DNA from: Candidatus Aenigmatarchaeota archaeon
Lineage (GTDB): Archaea > Aenigmatarchaeota > Aenigmatarchaeia > CG10238-14
Length of the DNA stretch: 13,446 nt
Reading direction: 5' to 3'
NCBI GenBank assembly: GCA_017610225.1
Contig: JAFCCM010000053.1
Coordinates: 1-13,446, forward strand
Shown here piece after piece: positions 1 through 6,771 of this stretch. Numbering within the stretch: position 1 is the first letter of the stretch; every line of letters begins with the position of its first letter. The position numbers and the translations under genes are program-made. The notes under the pieces are model-generated. The model saw nothing but the letters and a program-made list of their open reading frames with translations. It was not told where the DNA came from and searched no databases.

Positions 1-1
1 T

Positions 2-655
2 GAAAAAAAGGGGTATCGTTTAATTACTATATTTGAGGATGAATGGATTGAGAAGAAAGAAATAACCCAAGCAAGATTAAAACAAATATTAAATAAATCA
101 ACTTCAGAAAGAGTTCATGCAAGACAATGTACAATTCATGAAATAACACCCAAAGCAAAAATTCAATTTTTAAATACTTTTCATATTCAAGGTAGTAATG
201 ATGGGTCACGATTATCATATGGAGCATTTGATAAACATGATAACTTAATTGCAATTATGACTTTTGGTAAACCAAGGGCAATACGAAATGCAAAAGATAC
301 TGAATGGGAAATAAAAAGATTCTGTTCAGATTTTAATTTTCATTCGGCAGGTATAGCAAATAAACTTTTAAGTCATTTTAAAAATAATAATGAGTGGGAA
401 TATATTGTCTCTTATGCAGATAGAAGATGGTCAAATGGAAACCTTTATGAAAATCTTGGATTTACATTAGAAAATACAGGAACTCCAGCACCATGGTTTG
501 TAGATGTTAATAAAGTAAAAAGACATCATAGAACTATTATGTGGGCAATCAAAAAAAATGATACAATTGGTTTGACACAAGAACAACTCGCTGTTGTTCA
601 TGGGTTTAGAACTATTCATGATTGTGGTAGTCTTAAATACACAGTTCAAAAATAA
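2..655 (+). CDS. Vsr-like homing endonuclease, C-terminal part (5' end outside window)
   Basis: The reading frame is open from the window edge to the TAA at 653-655, giving 217 visible residues; the first in-frame ATG (257) lies inside the conserved part, so I treat the gene as cut by the edge. The start (GYRLITIFEDEW) resembles the last core strand of very-short-patch-repair (Vsr/EDxHD) nucleases, as found in free-standing phage homing endonucleases. Next comes a part seen in many such phage proteins: ARQC, FLNTFHIQG, a MTFGKPR strand, then AGIANKLLSHF and SYADRRWSNGNLYENLGF, which look like a GNAT acyltransferase fold. The C-terminal DCGSLKY is also typical. The catalytic residues would lie mostly upstream of the window. 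It is the only plus-strand gene and converges on the capsid gene, sharing a terminator with it. Inference: a mobile intron-less endonuclease inserted beside a conserved structural gene. The family call is from memory of motifs; no alignment was done. Confidence 0.62.
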   Translation, partial: EKKGYRLITIFEDEWIEKKEITQARLKQILNKSTSERVHARQCTIHEITPKAKIQFLNTFHIQGSNDGSRLSYGAFDKHDNLIAIMTFGKPRAIRNAKDTEWEIKRFCSDFNFHSAGIANKLLSHFKNNNEWEYIVSYADRRWSNGNLYENLGFTLENTGTPAPWFVDVNKVKRHHRTIMWAIKKNDTIGLTQEQLAVVHGFRTIHDCGSLKYTVQK

Positions 656-694
656 AAGACCCTAAATGGATTACTCCATCTAGGGTCTTTTTTT
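655..694. terminator. Bidirectional intrinsic terminator between endonuclease and capsid genes
   Basis: AAAGACCCTA (655-664) pairs perfectly with TAGGGTCTTT (681-690). One A/C mismatch follows, then ATGGA (666-670) pairs with TCCAT (675-679) around the loop TTAC. A run of seven T (688-694) follows on the plus strand, and on the minus strand the stem is followed by TTTTATTTTT. It can therefore end transcription of both convergent genes. Its left arm overlaps the endonuclease stop codon by one base. Confidence 0.9.
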
Positions 695-735
695 CGTTAA
701 AATTAATTAACCAGTGAATCGCTCTAACCTATTGA

Positions 736-2193
736 TTATGCACCAATAGTTAAAGTTGCCACGCCTGCGCTACGAACTAAAGCAGTTGCGTATCTACTTA
801 GAATTGTTAGAGAAGGTGTATAGCCCAAAGGATACGGGTGTAACACGGCAGGAACATAAGGACTATAAAAATAAATCGCCTTTAGTTCTTCTACTGGTTT
901 GTAAACCATTAACATTGTTCCTTGTGTAACAACTGAAGTTGTCAGGATCTTCCATTTTCCACCAGCTACTGTTGCAGATCTGTATCCCATGTCACCGTCT
1001 ACAGAACTTGTACCTGTGTAGTTAAATGTTTGTAAATCTTCAAGGATGGCAACATCAAGAGGATTGGCAGCAATTACGTTACCAGCTTCGATGTTTGTAT
1101 CAGTGTAGATTGTTCCTGAAAGCTCATTCAGTACAGGAATGATATTTTCATGCCAATACTTAGTTCCCCAAGTATATGTTGTTGGTGGTGTTCTGTTGAA
1201 TGATCCAGTATGTGTAGCATCATTCAAGCGAGTATTCGCTGTGATCAGAGAATTGATGATTTCTCTATCAATATCTAGAGCAATCTGTTGGCCAAGAATA
1301 TTTACGATTTCTGCTTGCATTGAAATATCAAACAGAGCTCTCATATCTTGTTCCATGTTGATTGTCCAGTTAGCGCTGATCTGACGATCTCTTGCATATA
1401 GACGAATCTTTTCAACATTCAATGTAACTTTTGGGTTGACTCTATTTTCTTCTAATGAAATAGTTACTTGATACTTAGCAAAAGTAATAGTACCTGTTGT
1501 AGCAGATAATGATACTGTGCCGTTTAAGTAATCTACCTTACCAGAAATAACATCTGAACCACCACCAATTGTTACGCTAGCTGAGAAGTGACCTTCAACA
1601 GCAGGAACGATTGATACGTCTACATAAGTAGTACCATCAGCAGACACACCAGTAATCTCGAAATCTCTTTCAAGGTGAGCTTGTGTGCTAGTTAATGTTG
1701 GTGAAGCTGTAGCTAAAACATTATATGCTTCACTTGGTACGGGCATAGCAGCTGCTACAGGAGTTCCAAATGCAACACCTTGTGAAATATCAGTGCCAAC
1801 AACAGGAGCGTCATATTGTGTAGTACTGTTTGAAGGTGAGAATTCAGCCTTAACAAATGCTTTTACAGTTTCTGGTTTATCCATTGGTGAAACTGTTACT
1901 AGTTCTTTAGCAACTAGTTTTGGGTAGAAGACACGAAGAATCGGTAGAGTCAGTGTTTCATAAGGATTGATCTGAAACATTGAATTTTCTAACAAGTTGA
2001 TTCTTGTATTTTCTGCCAACTGGACAAATTGTCCACGATCTTTCTTGTTCTCGATTGATTCTGCTAAACCTGTTACATAGCAATTCCATGCAGCATCATC
2101 AACTAGAACGGCTTTAAGATTGCCGGGTTTTGACGGGTCTACGCCACTAATCTTTTTAGTGGTCCTATAGACTTCTGTCAGTAATTCTTTCAT
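736..2193 (-). CDS. Major capsid protein, T4 gp23-like, HK97 fold
   Basis: Main shell subunit of the head, 485 residues (T4 gp23 is about 520). The open frame runs 18 codons further upstream, but the ATG at 2193 is chosen because GGAGG sits 10 bases before it. Residues 70-105 (MFQINPYETLTLPILRVFYPKLVAKELVTVSPM) match the start of the mature gp23-type shell domain. EKIRLYARDRQISANWTINMEQDMRAL (261-287) and QAEIVNILGQQIALDIDREI (293-312) match the T4-type region around the long spine helix, and the C-terminus (YSPYVPAVLHPYPLGYTP) is typical. Residues about 185-250 are beta-rich with repeated GTVSLSATTGTITFA-like strands and may be a surface insertion. The N-terminal 70 residues hold LAE (59-61) and LLE (67-69), possible prohead-protease cut sites near where T4 gp23 is cut (after residue 65). 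It is last in the head operon, with its own candidate promoter and leader. Family confident; exact processing inferred. Confidence 0.9.
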   Translation of the reverse strand: MKELLTEVYRTTKKISGVDPSKPGNLKAVLVDDAAWNCYVTGLAESIENKKDRGQFVQLAENTRINLLENSMFQINPYETLTLPILRVFYPKLVAKELVTVSPMDKPETVKAFVKAEFSPSNSTTQYDAPVVGTDISQGVAFGTPVAAAMPVPSEAYNVLATASPTLTSTQAHLERDFEITGVSADGTTYVDVSIVPAVEGHFSASVTIGGGSDVISGKVDYLNGTVSLSATTGTITFAKYQVTISLEENRVNPKVTLNVEKIRLYARDRQISANWTINMEQDMRALFDISMQAEIVNILGQQIALDIDREIINSLITANTRLNDATHTGSFNRTPPTTYTWGTKYWHENIIPVLNELSGTIYTDTNIEAGNVIAANPLDVAILEDLQTFNYTGTSSVDGDMGYRSATVAGGKWKILTTSVVTQGTMLMVYKPVEELKAIYFYSPYVPAVLHPYPLGYTPSLTILSRYATALVRSAGVATLTIGA

Positions 2194-2256
2194 AATAAAT
2201 TTTCCTCCGTATAAAATTTTAATAACGTTATTAAATTTACGAGACATAATACTCGA

Positions 2257-2273
2257 AATTTTAATTTTGTTCT
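2257..2273 (-). promoter_or_regulatory. Candidate phage promoter motif upstream of capsid gene
   Basis: The minus strand reads AGAACAAAATTAAAATT, about 63 bases before the capsid ATG and preceded by a run of T. It matches the motif at 9140-9156 at 15 of 17 positions, and two further sites at 10711-10727 and 12701-12716. It lies outside coding sequence and would give the capsid gene separate, strong expression. Promoter function is inferred from recurrence and position only. Confidence 0.45.
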
Positions 2274-2319
2274 AAAAAAACAGGGGGTTAGTTGTCTGAC
2301 TTTCTTAGGATGGAAATCC

Positions 2320-2350
2320 AGTTAGCATCTCGGAGTATGAGATACTAACT
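2320..2350 (-). promoter_or_regulatory. Stable RNA hairpin between scaffold-slot gene and capsid gene
   Basis: On the minus strand AGTTAGTATCTC pairs with GAGATGCTAACT around the loop ATACTCC. That gives 12 pairs with one T/G wobble. No T-run follows, so it is not a standard terminator. It begins 13 bases after the stop of the preceding gene and lies upstream of the candidate capsid promoter. It could be an RNA-processing or 3'-protecting structure for the upstream message, or a protein binding site. The rest of the 169-base gap (2194-2362) holds the promoter motif and the capsid ribosome binding site; I see no gene in it. Confidence 0.5.
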
Positions 2351-2362
2351 GAAAACATTTAT

Positions 2363-2776
2363 TTATTGTGAAAAACGCTTGTTGAGGATTTGCATTGTTT
2401 TTGAGAGTTGAAGATTTAATTTTTCTTCTGGCAATTTGTCTATTATTTTCAATAGTATGACTGTTTCATTCTTCATTGTTCCGTCATGTGTTAAACCAGC
2501 TTGAACCAGTTTTTCTATTCTTTCGAGAACTTTAGTCACTTTCTTCTCTTTCTTATATGCAATCATTAATTGTTGCATAGTTTCCTTCTCACTAAGAATT
2601 TTGGTCTTGCCAGTTTTAATCTTGTTTCTAAGTTGAATAACCTGCTCCATTTTTGCATTGTAAATCTCATCAAAAAGAGGGTAAACATTCTGAATTATGT
2701 TATCAGCAATGTTTTCTTTATTATTGGAAATATTATGTTTTGTTACATCTGGGATTTTTGTTTCTGTTATATTCAT
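2363..2776 (-). CDS. Small helical protein in the scaffold (gp22) slot, unrecognised
   Basis: A 137-residue protein, mostly helical and rich in Lys, Glu, Ile and Asn, with no cysteine, membrane segment or signal peptide. Heptad-like stretches at about 35-60 (LFDEIYNAKMEQVIQLRNKI) and 65-92 suggest coiled coil. It starts with ATG at 2776, which overlaps the upstream stop as ATGA, with GGGGAG a few bases before, so translation is probably coupled to the gene at 3063. It sits exactly between the prohead protease and the capsid gene, where T4 has the main scaffold gp22 (about 270 residues). I infer a prohead core or scaffold role from place and helical make-up only; the sequence itself is not one I recognise. 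It lacks an obvious (L/I)xE|(A/G) protease site, although ITE, LSE and LPE are present. Confidence 0.75.
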   Translation of the reverse strand: MNITETKIPDVTKHNISNNKENIADNIIQNVYPLFDEIYNAKMEQVIQLRNKIKTGKTKILSEKETMQQLMIAYKKEKKVTKVLERIEKLVQAGLTHDGTMKNETVILLKIIDKLPEEKLNLQLSKTMQILNKRFSQ

Positions 2777-3063
2777 ATTTCGCTCCCCAATTCTTCTAGC
2801 AAGCGACTCTTGATTTCAAAGTTATCCTGCCTGCGATCTTGCAGTCGATTGCTGAGGTCATCTCTCATATCAATTACTTTCTTTATCAAGACTTCTTGTT
2901 TTTTTAGTTTCGAATTTATTGAATTAGTTTCTACTTCTATTGATTCTATTTGTCCTTTAAGAGGAAAATCTGGATCAACTTTACATACAGAAAATATTCT
3001 CATTAAAATTTGAGGTAACGCTTCTTTATTTTCTACTTCCAACGATTCATTTATTACTTCCAT
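2773..3063 (-). CDS. Small coiled-coil protein downstream of prohead protease, unrecognised
   Basis: A 96-residue acidic, helical protein. Residues 38-93 (GQIESIEVETNSINSKLKKQEV and on through IDMRDDLSNRLQDRRQ) look like one long coiled coil. The start at ATG 3063 has AAAGGAAAG about 6 bases upstream, and the gene begins 21 bases after the protease stop. Its stop overlaps the next start (ATGA). Together with the following 137-residue protein it fills the gp22 scaffold slot, and the two may form one split or two-part core. A promoter-like TATAATATAAAA lies just ahead of it. Function is inferred from position; residues KVDPDFPLKGQ (28-38) give no family that I know. Confidence 0.72.
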   Translation of the reverse strand: MEVINESLEVENKEALPQILMRIFSVCKVDPDFPLKGQIESIEVETNSINSKLKKQEVLIKKVIDMRDDLSNRLQDRRQDNFEIKSRLLEELGSEI

Positions 3064-3076
3064 TATCTTTCCTTTC

Positions 3077-3093
3077 TTTTTATATTATACCCA
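3077..3093 (-). promoter_or_regulatory. Weak candidate promoter overlapping the protease stop
   Basis: The minus strand reads GGGTATAATATAAAA. It matches the core (ATAATATAAA) of the four-site promoter motif but not its GAAC half. It overlaps the GTA-TAA end of the protease gene and is about 15 bases before the next ATG. It is AT-rich, so chance is a real alternative. Confidence 0.22.
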
Positions 3094-3750
3094 TTTATCG
3101 AAAAATGTTATTACTTTTGTTTCAATTAATTTATCAAAGTAATCAGGAAGAAAACATTTACCACCAATACAGATAGTAGATTTATTTTCAGTTAACATGT
3201 GTTGCTCAAATTGCATTTCATTAAAATCAACTACAGCTGATTTATGTGAAGGTGCAGATACAGCATCAAATGCAATAATTGTCAATGGTGATTTAACAAC
3301 ATTATGATCTTCTAGTCTTTCAAGTTCAGCAAGACCTCTCATACTAAATCCAACACCTGTTTGATCTTTTAATAATCCAAACAGAATGTTTCCGTTTGGT
3401 GTACTTGTTGTTTCCATTTCACCCACTAATTGATTACCTACAAAATCATAATCTCTTATAATGTGTGATACTTTTTCTAGTGAAACTGTTGTTTGTCTTA
3501 TTCCATCAACTTGATCATTTCCTGTTGGAATTGGATGGTCAAGTTCTGAATAAAATGCACGTCTCTTCATCCGTGACCCGCAATTATCCATGCCTTCTTT
3601 CAAAACGTCCGATGGATACATTCTATGATTTTGATTAACCTCATCAACTGATTGAATAGGGCATCTAAATATTGCTTTACTCGGGGTTTTCTTTATAATT
3701 TGTGCTTCCGAGAAAACACTTTGCTCAATAATTAAGTTAGGTCCTTTCAT
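3085..3750 (-). CDS. Prohead maturation serine protease, T4 gp21-like
   Basis: Cuts scaffold and capsid proteins inside the prohead, normally after (L/I)xE. The 221 residues match T4 gp21 (about 212). ELDHP (69-73) carries the probable catalytic His72, and GVGFSMRGL (132-140) carries the probable nucleophile Ser136. IIAFDAVSAPSH (158-169) is the third conserved strand, with Asp162. The motif NQNHRMYPSDVLKEGM (39-54), usually N-x-N-x-R-x-YP, is typical of phage prohead proteases. The start ATG 3750 lies two bases after the preceding stop codon, with AGAGGAG as ribosome binding site inside the end of the upstream gene. Placement between portal and capsid genes fits. The tail past residue 180 contains CIGGKCF (194-200), a CxxxxC pair of unknown purpose. 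Assignment of the catalytic residues is by motif, not by alignment. Confidence 0.88.
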   Translation of the reverse strand: MKGPNLIIEQSVFSEAQIIKKTPSKAIFRCPIQSVDEVNQNHRMYPSDVLKEGMDNCGSRMKRRAFYSELDHPIPTGNDQVDGIRQTTVSLEKVSHIIRDYDFVGNQLVGEMETTSTPNGNILFGLLKDQTGVGFSMRGLAELERLEDHNVVKSPLTIIAFDAVSAPSHKSAVVDFNEMQFEQHMLTENKSTICIGGKCFLPDYFDKLIETKVITFFDKWV

Positions 3751-3752
3751 TT

Positions 3753-4424
3753 TTACTCCTCTGACATGTCTTTAAAATATTTTGTTAGAGACTCATAAAC
3801 TGACTCTAAAAACTCATAATATGTTACAATGATTTCATCAACTTTATCTTTATATTGTGGAAAATTTGAAATTACAACTTCAAATAGATCAATTGATTGC
3901 CCTACCAATTTTCTAATTTCTAACATCTGTGCATCAGTAGTTCTTGCTAAGTATGTTTCAACTGATGCAAGTCTTGAATATATTTTCTTTAACTCATATA
4001 CTCTACCAATTTCTGATGATTTTAATTCTTCTTCAGCGGGAGGCATTACACCAGGCATATTTCCTGCTACATCCATTCCAGTTCCACCAAGTCCTGCATC
4101 CGGCATTGCTTCTCCGCCAGGCATTGGTGTTTCTGCTCCAATTTCTGCTCCAGCTTCTTCTCCTGCTTCACCTGGAAGTGGTTCTTTTTCTTCATCTTGC
4201 TCTCTGATTTTGTCCGGTTCCACCTCATCTTCCACTTCATCCATTTCTAATGGTACATGTGTCGTATATTTAGATGGATCTTCAATATACGGAAAGTCTG
4301 GGCGTGTATCATCAGTTCCAGGACCTGTTTGTGGGATAACTCTTTGGCCATATACTCCACCAACAGCTTCTTTTGAAATCCTATCGTATGCTGCTTGCAT
4401 CTTTCTTAATAATTTGTTAGACAC
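3753..4424 (-). CDS. Acidic Gly/Pro-rich head-module protein, possible prohead core component
   Basis: A 223-residue protein of three parts: a short basic N-terminus (MSNKLLRKMQAAYDRISKEA), an acidic then Gly/Ala/Pro/Met-rich low-complexity stretch (about 55-132, with runs such as GEAGEEAGAEIGAE), and a helical C-terminal domain (133-220) rich in Leu, Tyr and Val. The start is GTG at 4424; GGAGG lies 9 bases before it, within the last codons of the portal gene, and only two bases separate the portal stop from this GTG. It occupies the place of T4 genes 67 and 68 (small prohead core proteins) between portal and protease. I recognise no domain. The inference is an internal core or portal-associated protein. 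A linker joining two ordered ends fits the composition. Confidence 0.78.
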   Translation of the reverse strand: MSNKLLRKMQAAYDRISKEAVGGVYGQRVIPQTGPGTDDTRPDFPYIEDPSKYTTHVPLEMDEVEDEVEPDKIREQDEEKEPLPGEAGEEAGAEIGAETPMPGGEAMPDAGLGGTGMDVAGNMPGVMPPAEEELKSSEIGRVYELKKIYSRLASVETYLARTTDAQMLEIRKLVGQSIDLFEVVISNFPQYKDKVDEIIVTYYEFLESVYESLTKYFKDMSEE

Positions 4425-4426
4425 TG

Positions 4427-6364
4427 TTATAATCCTCCACCGAATCCGCCTTCACCGCCCATTCCGCCCATTCCGCCCATTTCATCATCATCTTTCTTAG
4501 AAGGATCAAGGTTCTTTTCAATCTTCTCATCAATGTCATATTTCTTAACTTCTTCCCAATCAATTTGAGATAGATATTTTCTCTTTGTATATTCTTTTGG
4601 TATACCAACTCGTTCAAGACTTTCAATTAGATTTGAAACTTCACTCATGTACCTTGCTTCTCTTTCATATTGTAATGAACGAGGAACTGGCAATGAAACT
4701 TCAACATCTTCTAATATTGTCAAGGCTTCTTCTGGATCTATAATATCGAAAATTTTTTGTATTAACTCTCTTAATTGATGTGTCAAATATTTTTGATGAC
4801 CAATAACGGTTCTAGCAAATAAAATATTTTCTTCACTTAATGCAGCTTTATTTGAAAGGTTTTCCTCAATCCCTAAGAAACTTGGCGGAATACCCAGACT
4901 AGCGACCATCTGATCTCTCATAAATTTTAATTCATCAACTTTACCTCTAATATCAACATTACCTTCTGTAAATGTAGATATATCAACAAAGGGTTTGCCG
5001 TCTTTCTGTGGGATATATACATCTTCGAATGTTGTAATCATACTTGGAATTGTATCCACACTTCCAAAACTATCAAGACTAACTTTTCTTTTACGAAACT
5101 CTTCTTTCATTAATTCAATAGCTTTACGAGCATCACGTGGTAATCCAATTTCAATTGCAATTTTACGTTTTTCTGTAGATCGTGATAACCTTTGTACTGC
5201 AAGTGCAGTCTCTAAAGACATCAAAACTTTTGCTGTATATTGTGTACTATCAAATATAGACTCACCATATGGATAGTATTTTGTTGTTGGAACTTTAAAA
5301 TGTACCATTTTGTCAGGAGGAACATATCGAATGTCCATTGACTTATTCAAATCTGTTTGACCTAACAATGCTTTAATAATTCCTCTTAATTCTTCATCAT
5401 TATTAAATTCTTTCATTTGAGGTAATTTCTTTTCTAAACTTTTTAGAATTGCAATACATATATTATTGATTGCATCATCTGCCATTGTTGTTGCTGACAG
5501 AACTGAACGTATTGGAAATACTAAATACCCAAAACAAACAGGAAATAATGCACTTTGTAGTTTAACAACAAATTGTGGATCATGAAAAACTAACTGTAAA
5601 TTATTTAATGCTTTGACTTTCTTTTTTTGGTCCTTTTTATTTTTAGTAGTATCAGATGGACTATTTGTTTCAGCTTCTGAAAATGCTGTATAATCCAAAT
5701 TGATTTCTACATTTTGATCATTACCAATAGATTGAACAATACGTTCTCTGATTCCTGTACTGTATTGATCGTTAATCATTTGTTGATATACAGAAGCTTC
5801 ACTTAGTATTGTTTGACTTGTTAATGCTGTCTTTGGACCTGCTACCTCACAAAACAAATCTCCAAATAATAATGTGGTTCGAACAATTGTATCCAGTTTG
5901 CGTTCAAGATCAGTAAGATGAACAACTTCTTTAACATATCTAACTTTTGATGCAACAGGTGTATCTTCTGTTAGAAAATGAGTTGCTCTTATTTCTAATG
6001 TTTGCTTTGTTATATCATCAGGTGATAGAATATTATCAACTAAAACATTGAGAGCTCTGATTGCATAATTAATATTTGATACAATTGCTTGATATGCATG
6101 GTATCTCCCAATACGAGTACCCTGACCAAAAGAAGTTGGCGAAACTCCTTGTGAAAATAAACCTCCACCAACTCCAGTTATTTTAACATCTGCAGTTTTA
6201 GAAATGAGATGGCGAACCATATTCACATAACCGTTTCTTCCTGAATTACTCTTATAAGACCCAATGTCTTTTACAGCTTTATCTAATTTTGCATCAATCT
6301 TCTTAGTTTGTGTTTGAACAATTGTAGTCTTTAGTTTGTTTAAGGTATCGCCAATTCCGGCCAT
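4427..6364 (-). CDS. Portal vertex protein, T4 gp20-like
   Basis: Forms the twelve-fold ring at the head vertex that starts head assembly and passes DNA. At 645 residues it is longer than T4 gp20 (about 520). Features of T4-type portals are visible. One is VHFKVPTTKYYPYGESIFDS. Another is the following long helix, which ends RLSRSTEKRKIAIEIG. There is also the strand with VYIPQKDGKPFVDIST, and finally DELKFMRDQMVASLGIPPSFLG followed by NKAALSEENILFARTV. The extra length includes a charged insert around residues 235-255 (SPSDTTKNKKDQKKK) and a C-terminal tail ending in MGGMGGMGGEGGFGGGL. The start at ATG 6364 has AAGGAG about 8 bases before and sits 11 bases after the previous stop. Family confident from several motifs and from the neighbouring protease and capsid genes. 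Confidence 0.9.
   Translation of the reverse strand: MAGIGDTLNKLKTTIVQTQTKKIDAKLDKAVKDIGSYKSNSGRNGYVNMVRHLISKTADVKITGVGGGLFSQGVSPTSFGQGTRIGRYHAYQAIVSNINYAIRALNVLVDNILSPDDITKQTLEIRATHFLTEDTPVASKVRYVKEVVHLTDLERKLDTIVRTTLLFGDLFCEVAGPKTALTSQTILSEASVYQQMINDQYSTGIRERIVQSIGNDQNVEINLDYTAFSEAETNSPSDTTKNKKDQKKKVKALNNLQLVFHDPQFVVKLQSALFPVCFGYLVFPIRSVLSATTMADDAINNICIAILKSLEKKLPQMKEFNNDEELRGIIKALLGQTDLNKSMDIRYVPPDKMVHFKVPTTKYYPYGESIFDSTQYTAKVLMSLETALAVQRLSRSTEKRKIAIEIGLPRDARKAIELMKEEFRKRKVSLDSFGSVDTIPSMITTFEDVYIPQKDGKPFVDISTFTEGNVDIRGKVDELKFMRDQMVASLGIPPSFLGIEENLSNKAALSEENILFARTVIGHQKYLTHQLRELIQKIFDIIDPEEALTILEDVEVSLPVPRSLQYEREARYMSEVSNLIESLERVGIPKEYTKRKYLSQIDWEEVKKYDIDEKIEKNLDPSKKDDDEMGGMGGMGGEGGFGGGL
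4455..4481 (-). repeat. Three perfect 9-base tandem repeats encoding Met-Gly-Gly
   Basis: On the plus strand ccgcccatt occurs three times in a row, encoding MGGMGGMGG near the portal C-terminus. The stretch is far richer in G+C than its surroundings. The ribosome binding site of the next gene lies 20-30 bases further on, in the same glycine-rich tail. Confidence 0.85.
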
Positions 6365-6375
6365 ATTTATTCTCC

Positions 6376-6729
6376 TTACTTCTTCTTATCGCCATCAGGT
6401 TTGTTTTTCTTTAGTTTGCTAACCATATCACCAATACCCTTTCCAGAAATAGCTCTGGCTCTGACTTTTGGTGCATATTTTTGTTTGATCATTTTACGAA
6501 ATTTAAAATACTTTTCTCGATGCTTGATCATTTTCTTATACCAAGAATCTCCACTTTCCTTAGCCAACTTTGTTGCCAACGAACCAATGGCACGATCAAT
6601 CTTTGTTTGCCTTGTTACCTTAATAAAAGATGTTTTTTTAGTTTCTTGCATGAGATCATTTACAATTTCTTCATACAATGCATTTTCATCTTGAATTTCT
6701 TCAAGATATTGGTCTATTAATAAAGACAT
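6376..6729 (-). CDS. Small basic protein upstream of portal, unrecognised
   Basis: A 117-residue protein with an acidic helical N-terminal third (SLLIDQYLEEIQDENALYEEI) and a strongly basic rest: KKMIKHREKYFKFRKMIKQKYAPKVRARAISGKG and a tail of KLKKNKPDGDKKK. It has no cysteine and no membrane segment. The start ATG 6729 has TTGGAG about 8 bases before. It ends 11 bases before the portal start, so the two are probably made together. The basic part could bind nucleic acid or an acidic core protein, but nothing in it identifies a family. I name no function. Confidence 0.72.
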   Translation of the reverse strand: MSLLIDQYLEEIQDENALYEEIVNDLMQETKKTSFIKVTRQTKIDRAIGSLATKLAKESGDSWYKKMIKHREKYFKFRKMIKQKYAPKVRARAISGKGIGDMVSKLKKNKPDGDKKK

Positions 6730-6754
6730 ATTTTTATCTCCAATAAATTAGATT

Positions 6755-6771
6755 ACCCTTTATACTATAGG
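6755..6771 (-). promoter_or_regulatory. Weak candidate promoter upstream of the basic protein
   Basis: The minus strand reads CCTATAGTATAAAGGGT, with the core TATAGTATAAAG shared with the stronger site at 12701-12716 but without the GAAC half. It overlaps the GTA-TAA end of the preceding gene and is about 28 bases before the ATG at 6729. It is the only promoter-like site I see between the terminator at 7835 and the portal gene. Confidence 0.25.

Noticed and set aside
27..254. Minus-strand frame of 75 residues opposite the endonuclease
   Set aside because: It lies antisense to a well-conserved plus-strand protein, is Leu/Ile/Tyr-rich as expected from AT-rich antisense, and has no ribosome binding site I can see.
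892..930. GAACAATGTTAATGG on the minus strand inside the capsid gene, similar to the promoter motif
   Set aside because: It lies in coding sequence, lacks the TAAA element at the right spacing and precedes no gene start.
2194..2247. 18-residue N-terminal extension of the capsid protein
   Set aside because: The internal ATG at 2193 has GGAGG at good spacing, and the extension would start without one and read through the leader.
2321..2337. Shared string GAGA(A/T)GCTAACTG near 2325 and 9178-9190 (minus strand), both upstream of the promoter motif
   Set aside because: Distances to the motif differ (about 50 versus 22 bases), one copy is the arm of a hairpin and the other follows the helicase stop with no hairpin; chance is likely.
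3829..4500. Plus-strand frame of 223 residues, Ser/Pro-rich
   Set aside because: It is the antisense of the acidic Gly/Pro-rich protein and the portal tail; its composition follows from codon bias of the real genes, which have proper starts and fit the operon.
4417..4626. Second minus-strand frame at the portal end (69 residues)
   Set aside because: Out-of-frame reading of the portal C-terminus with runs of KWAEWAEWA produced by the 9-base repeats; no start signal.
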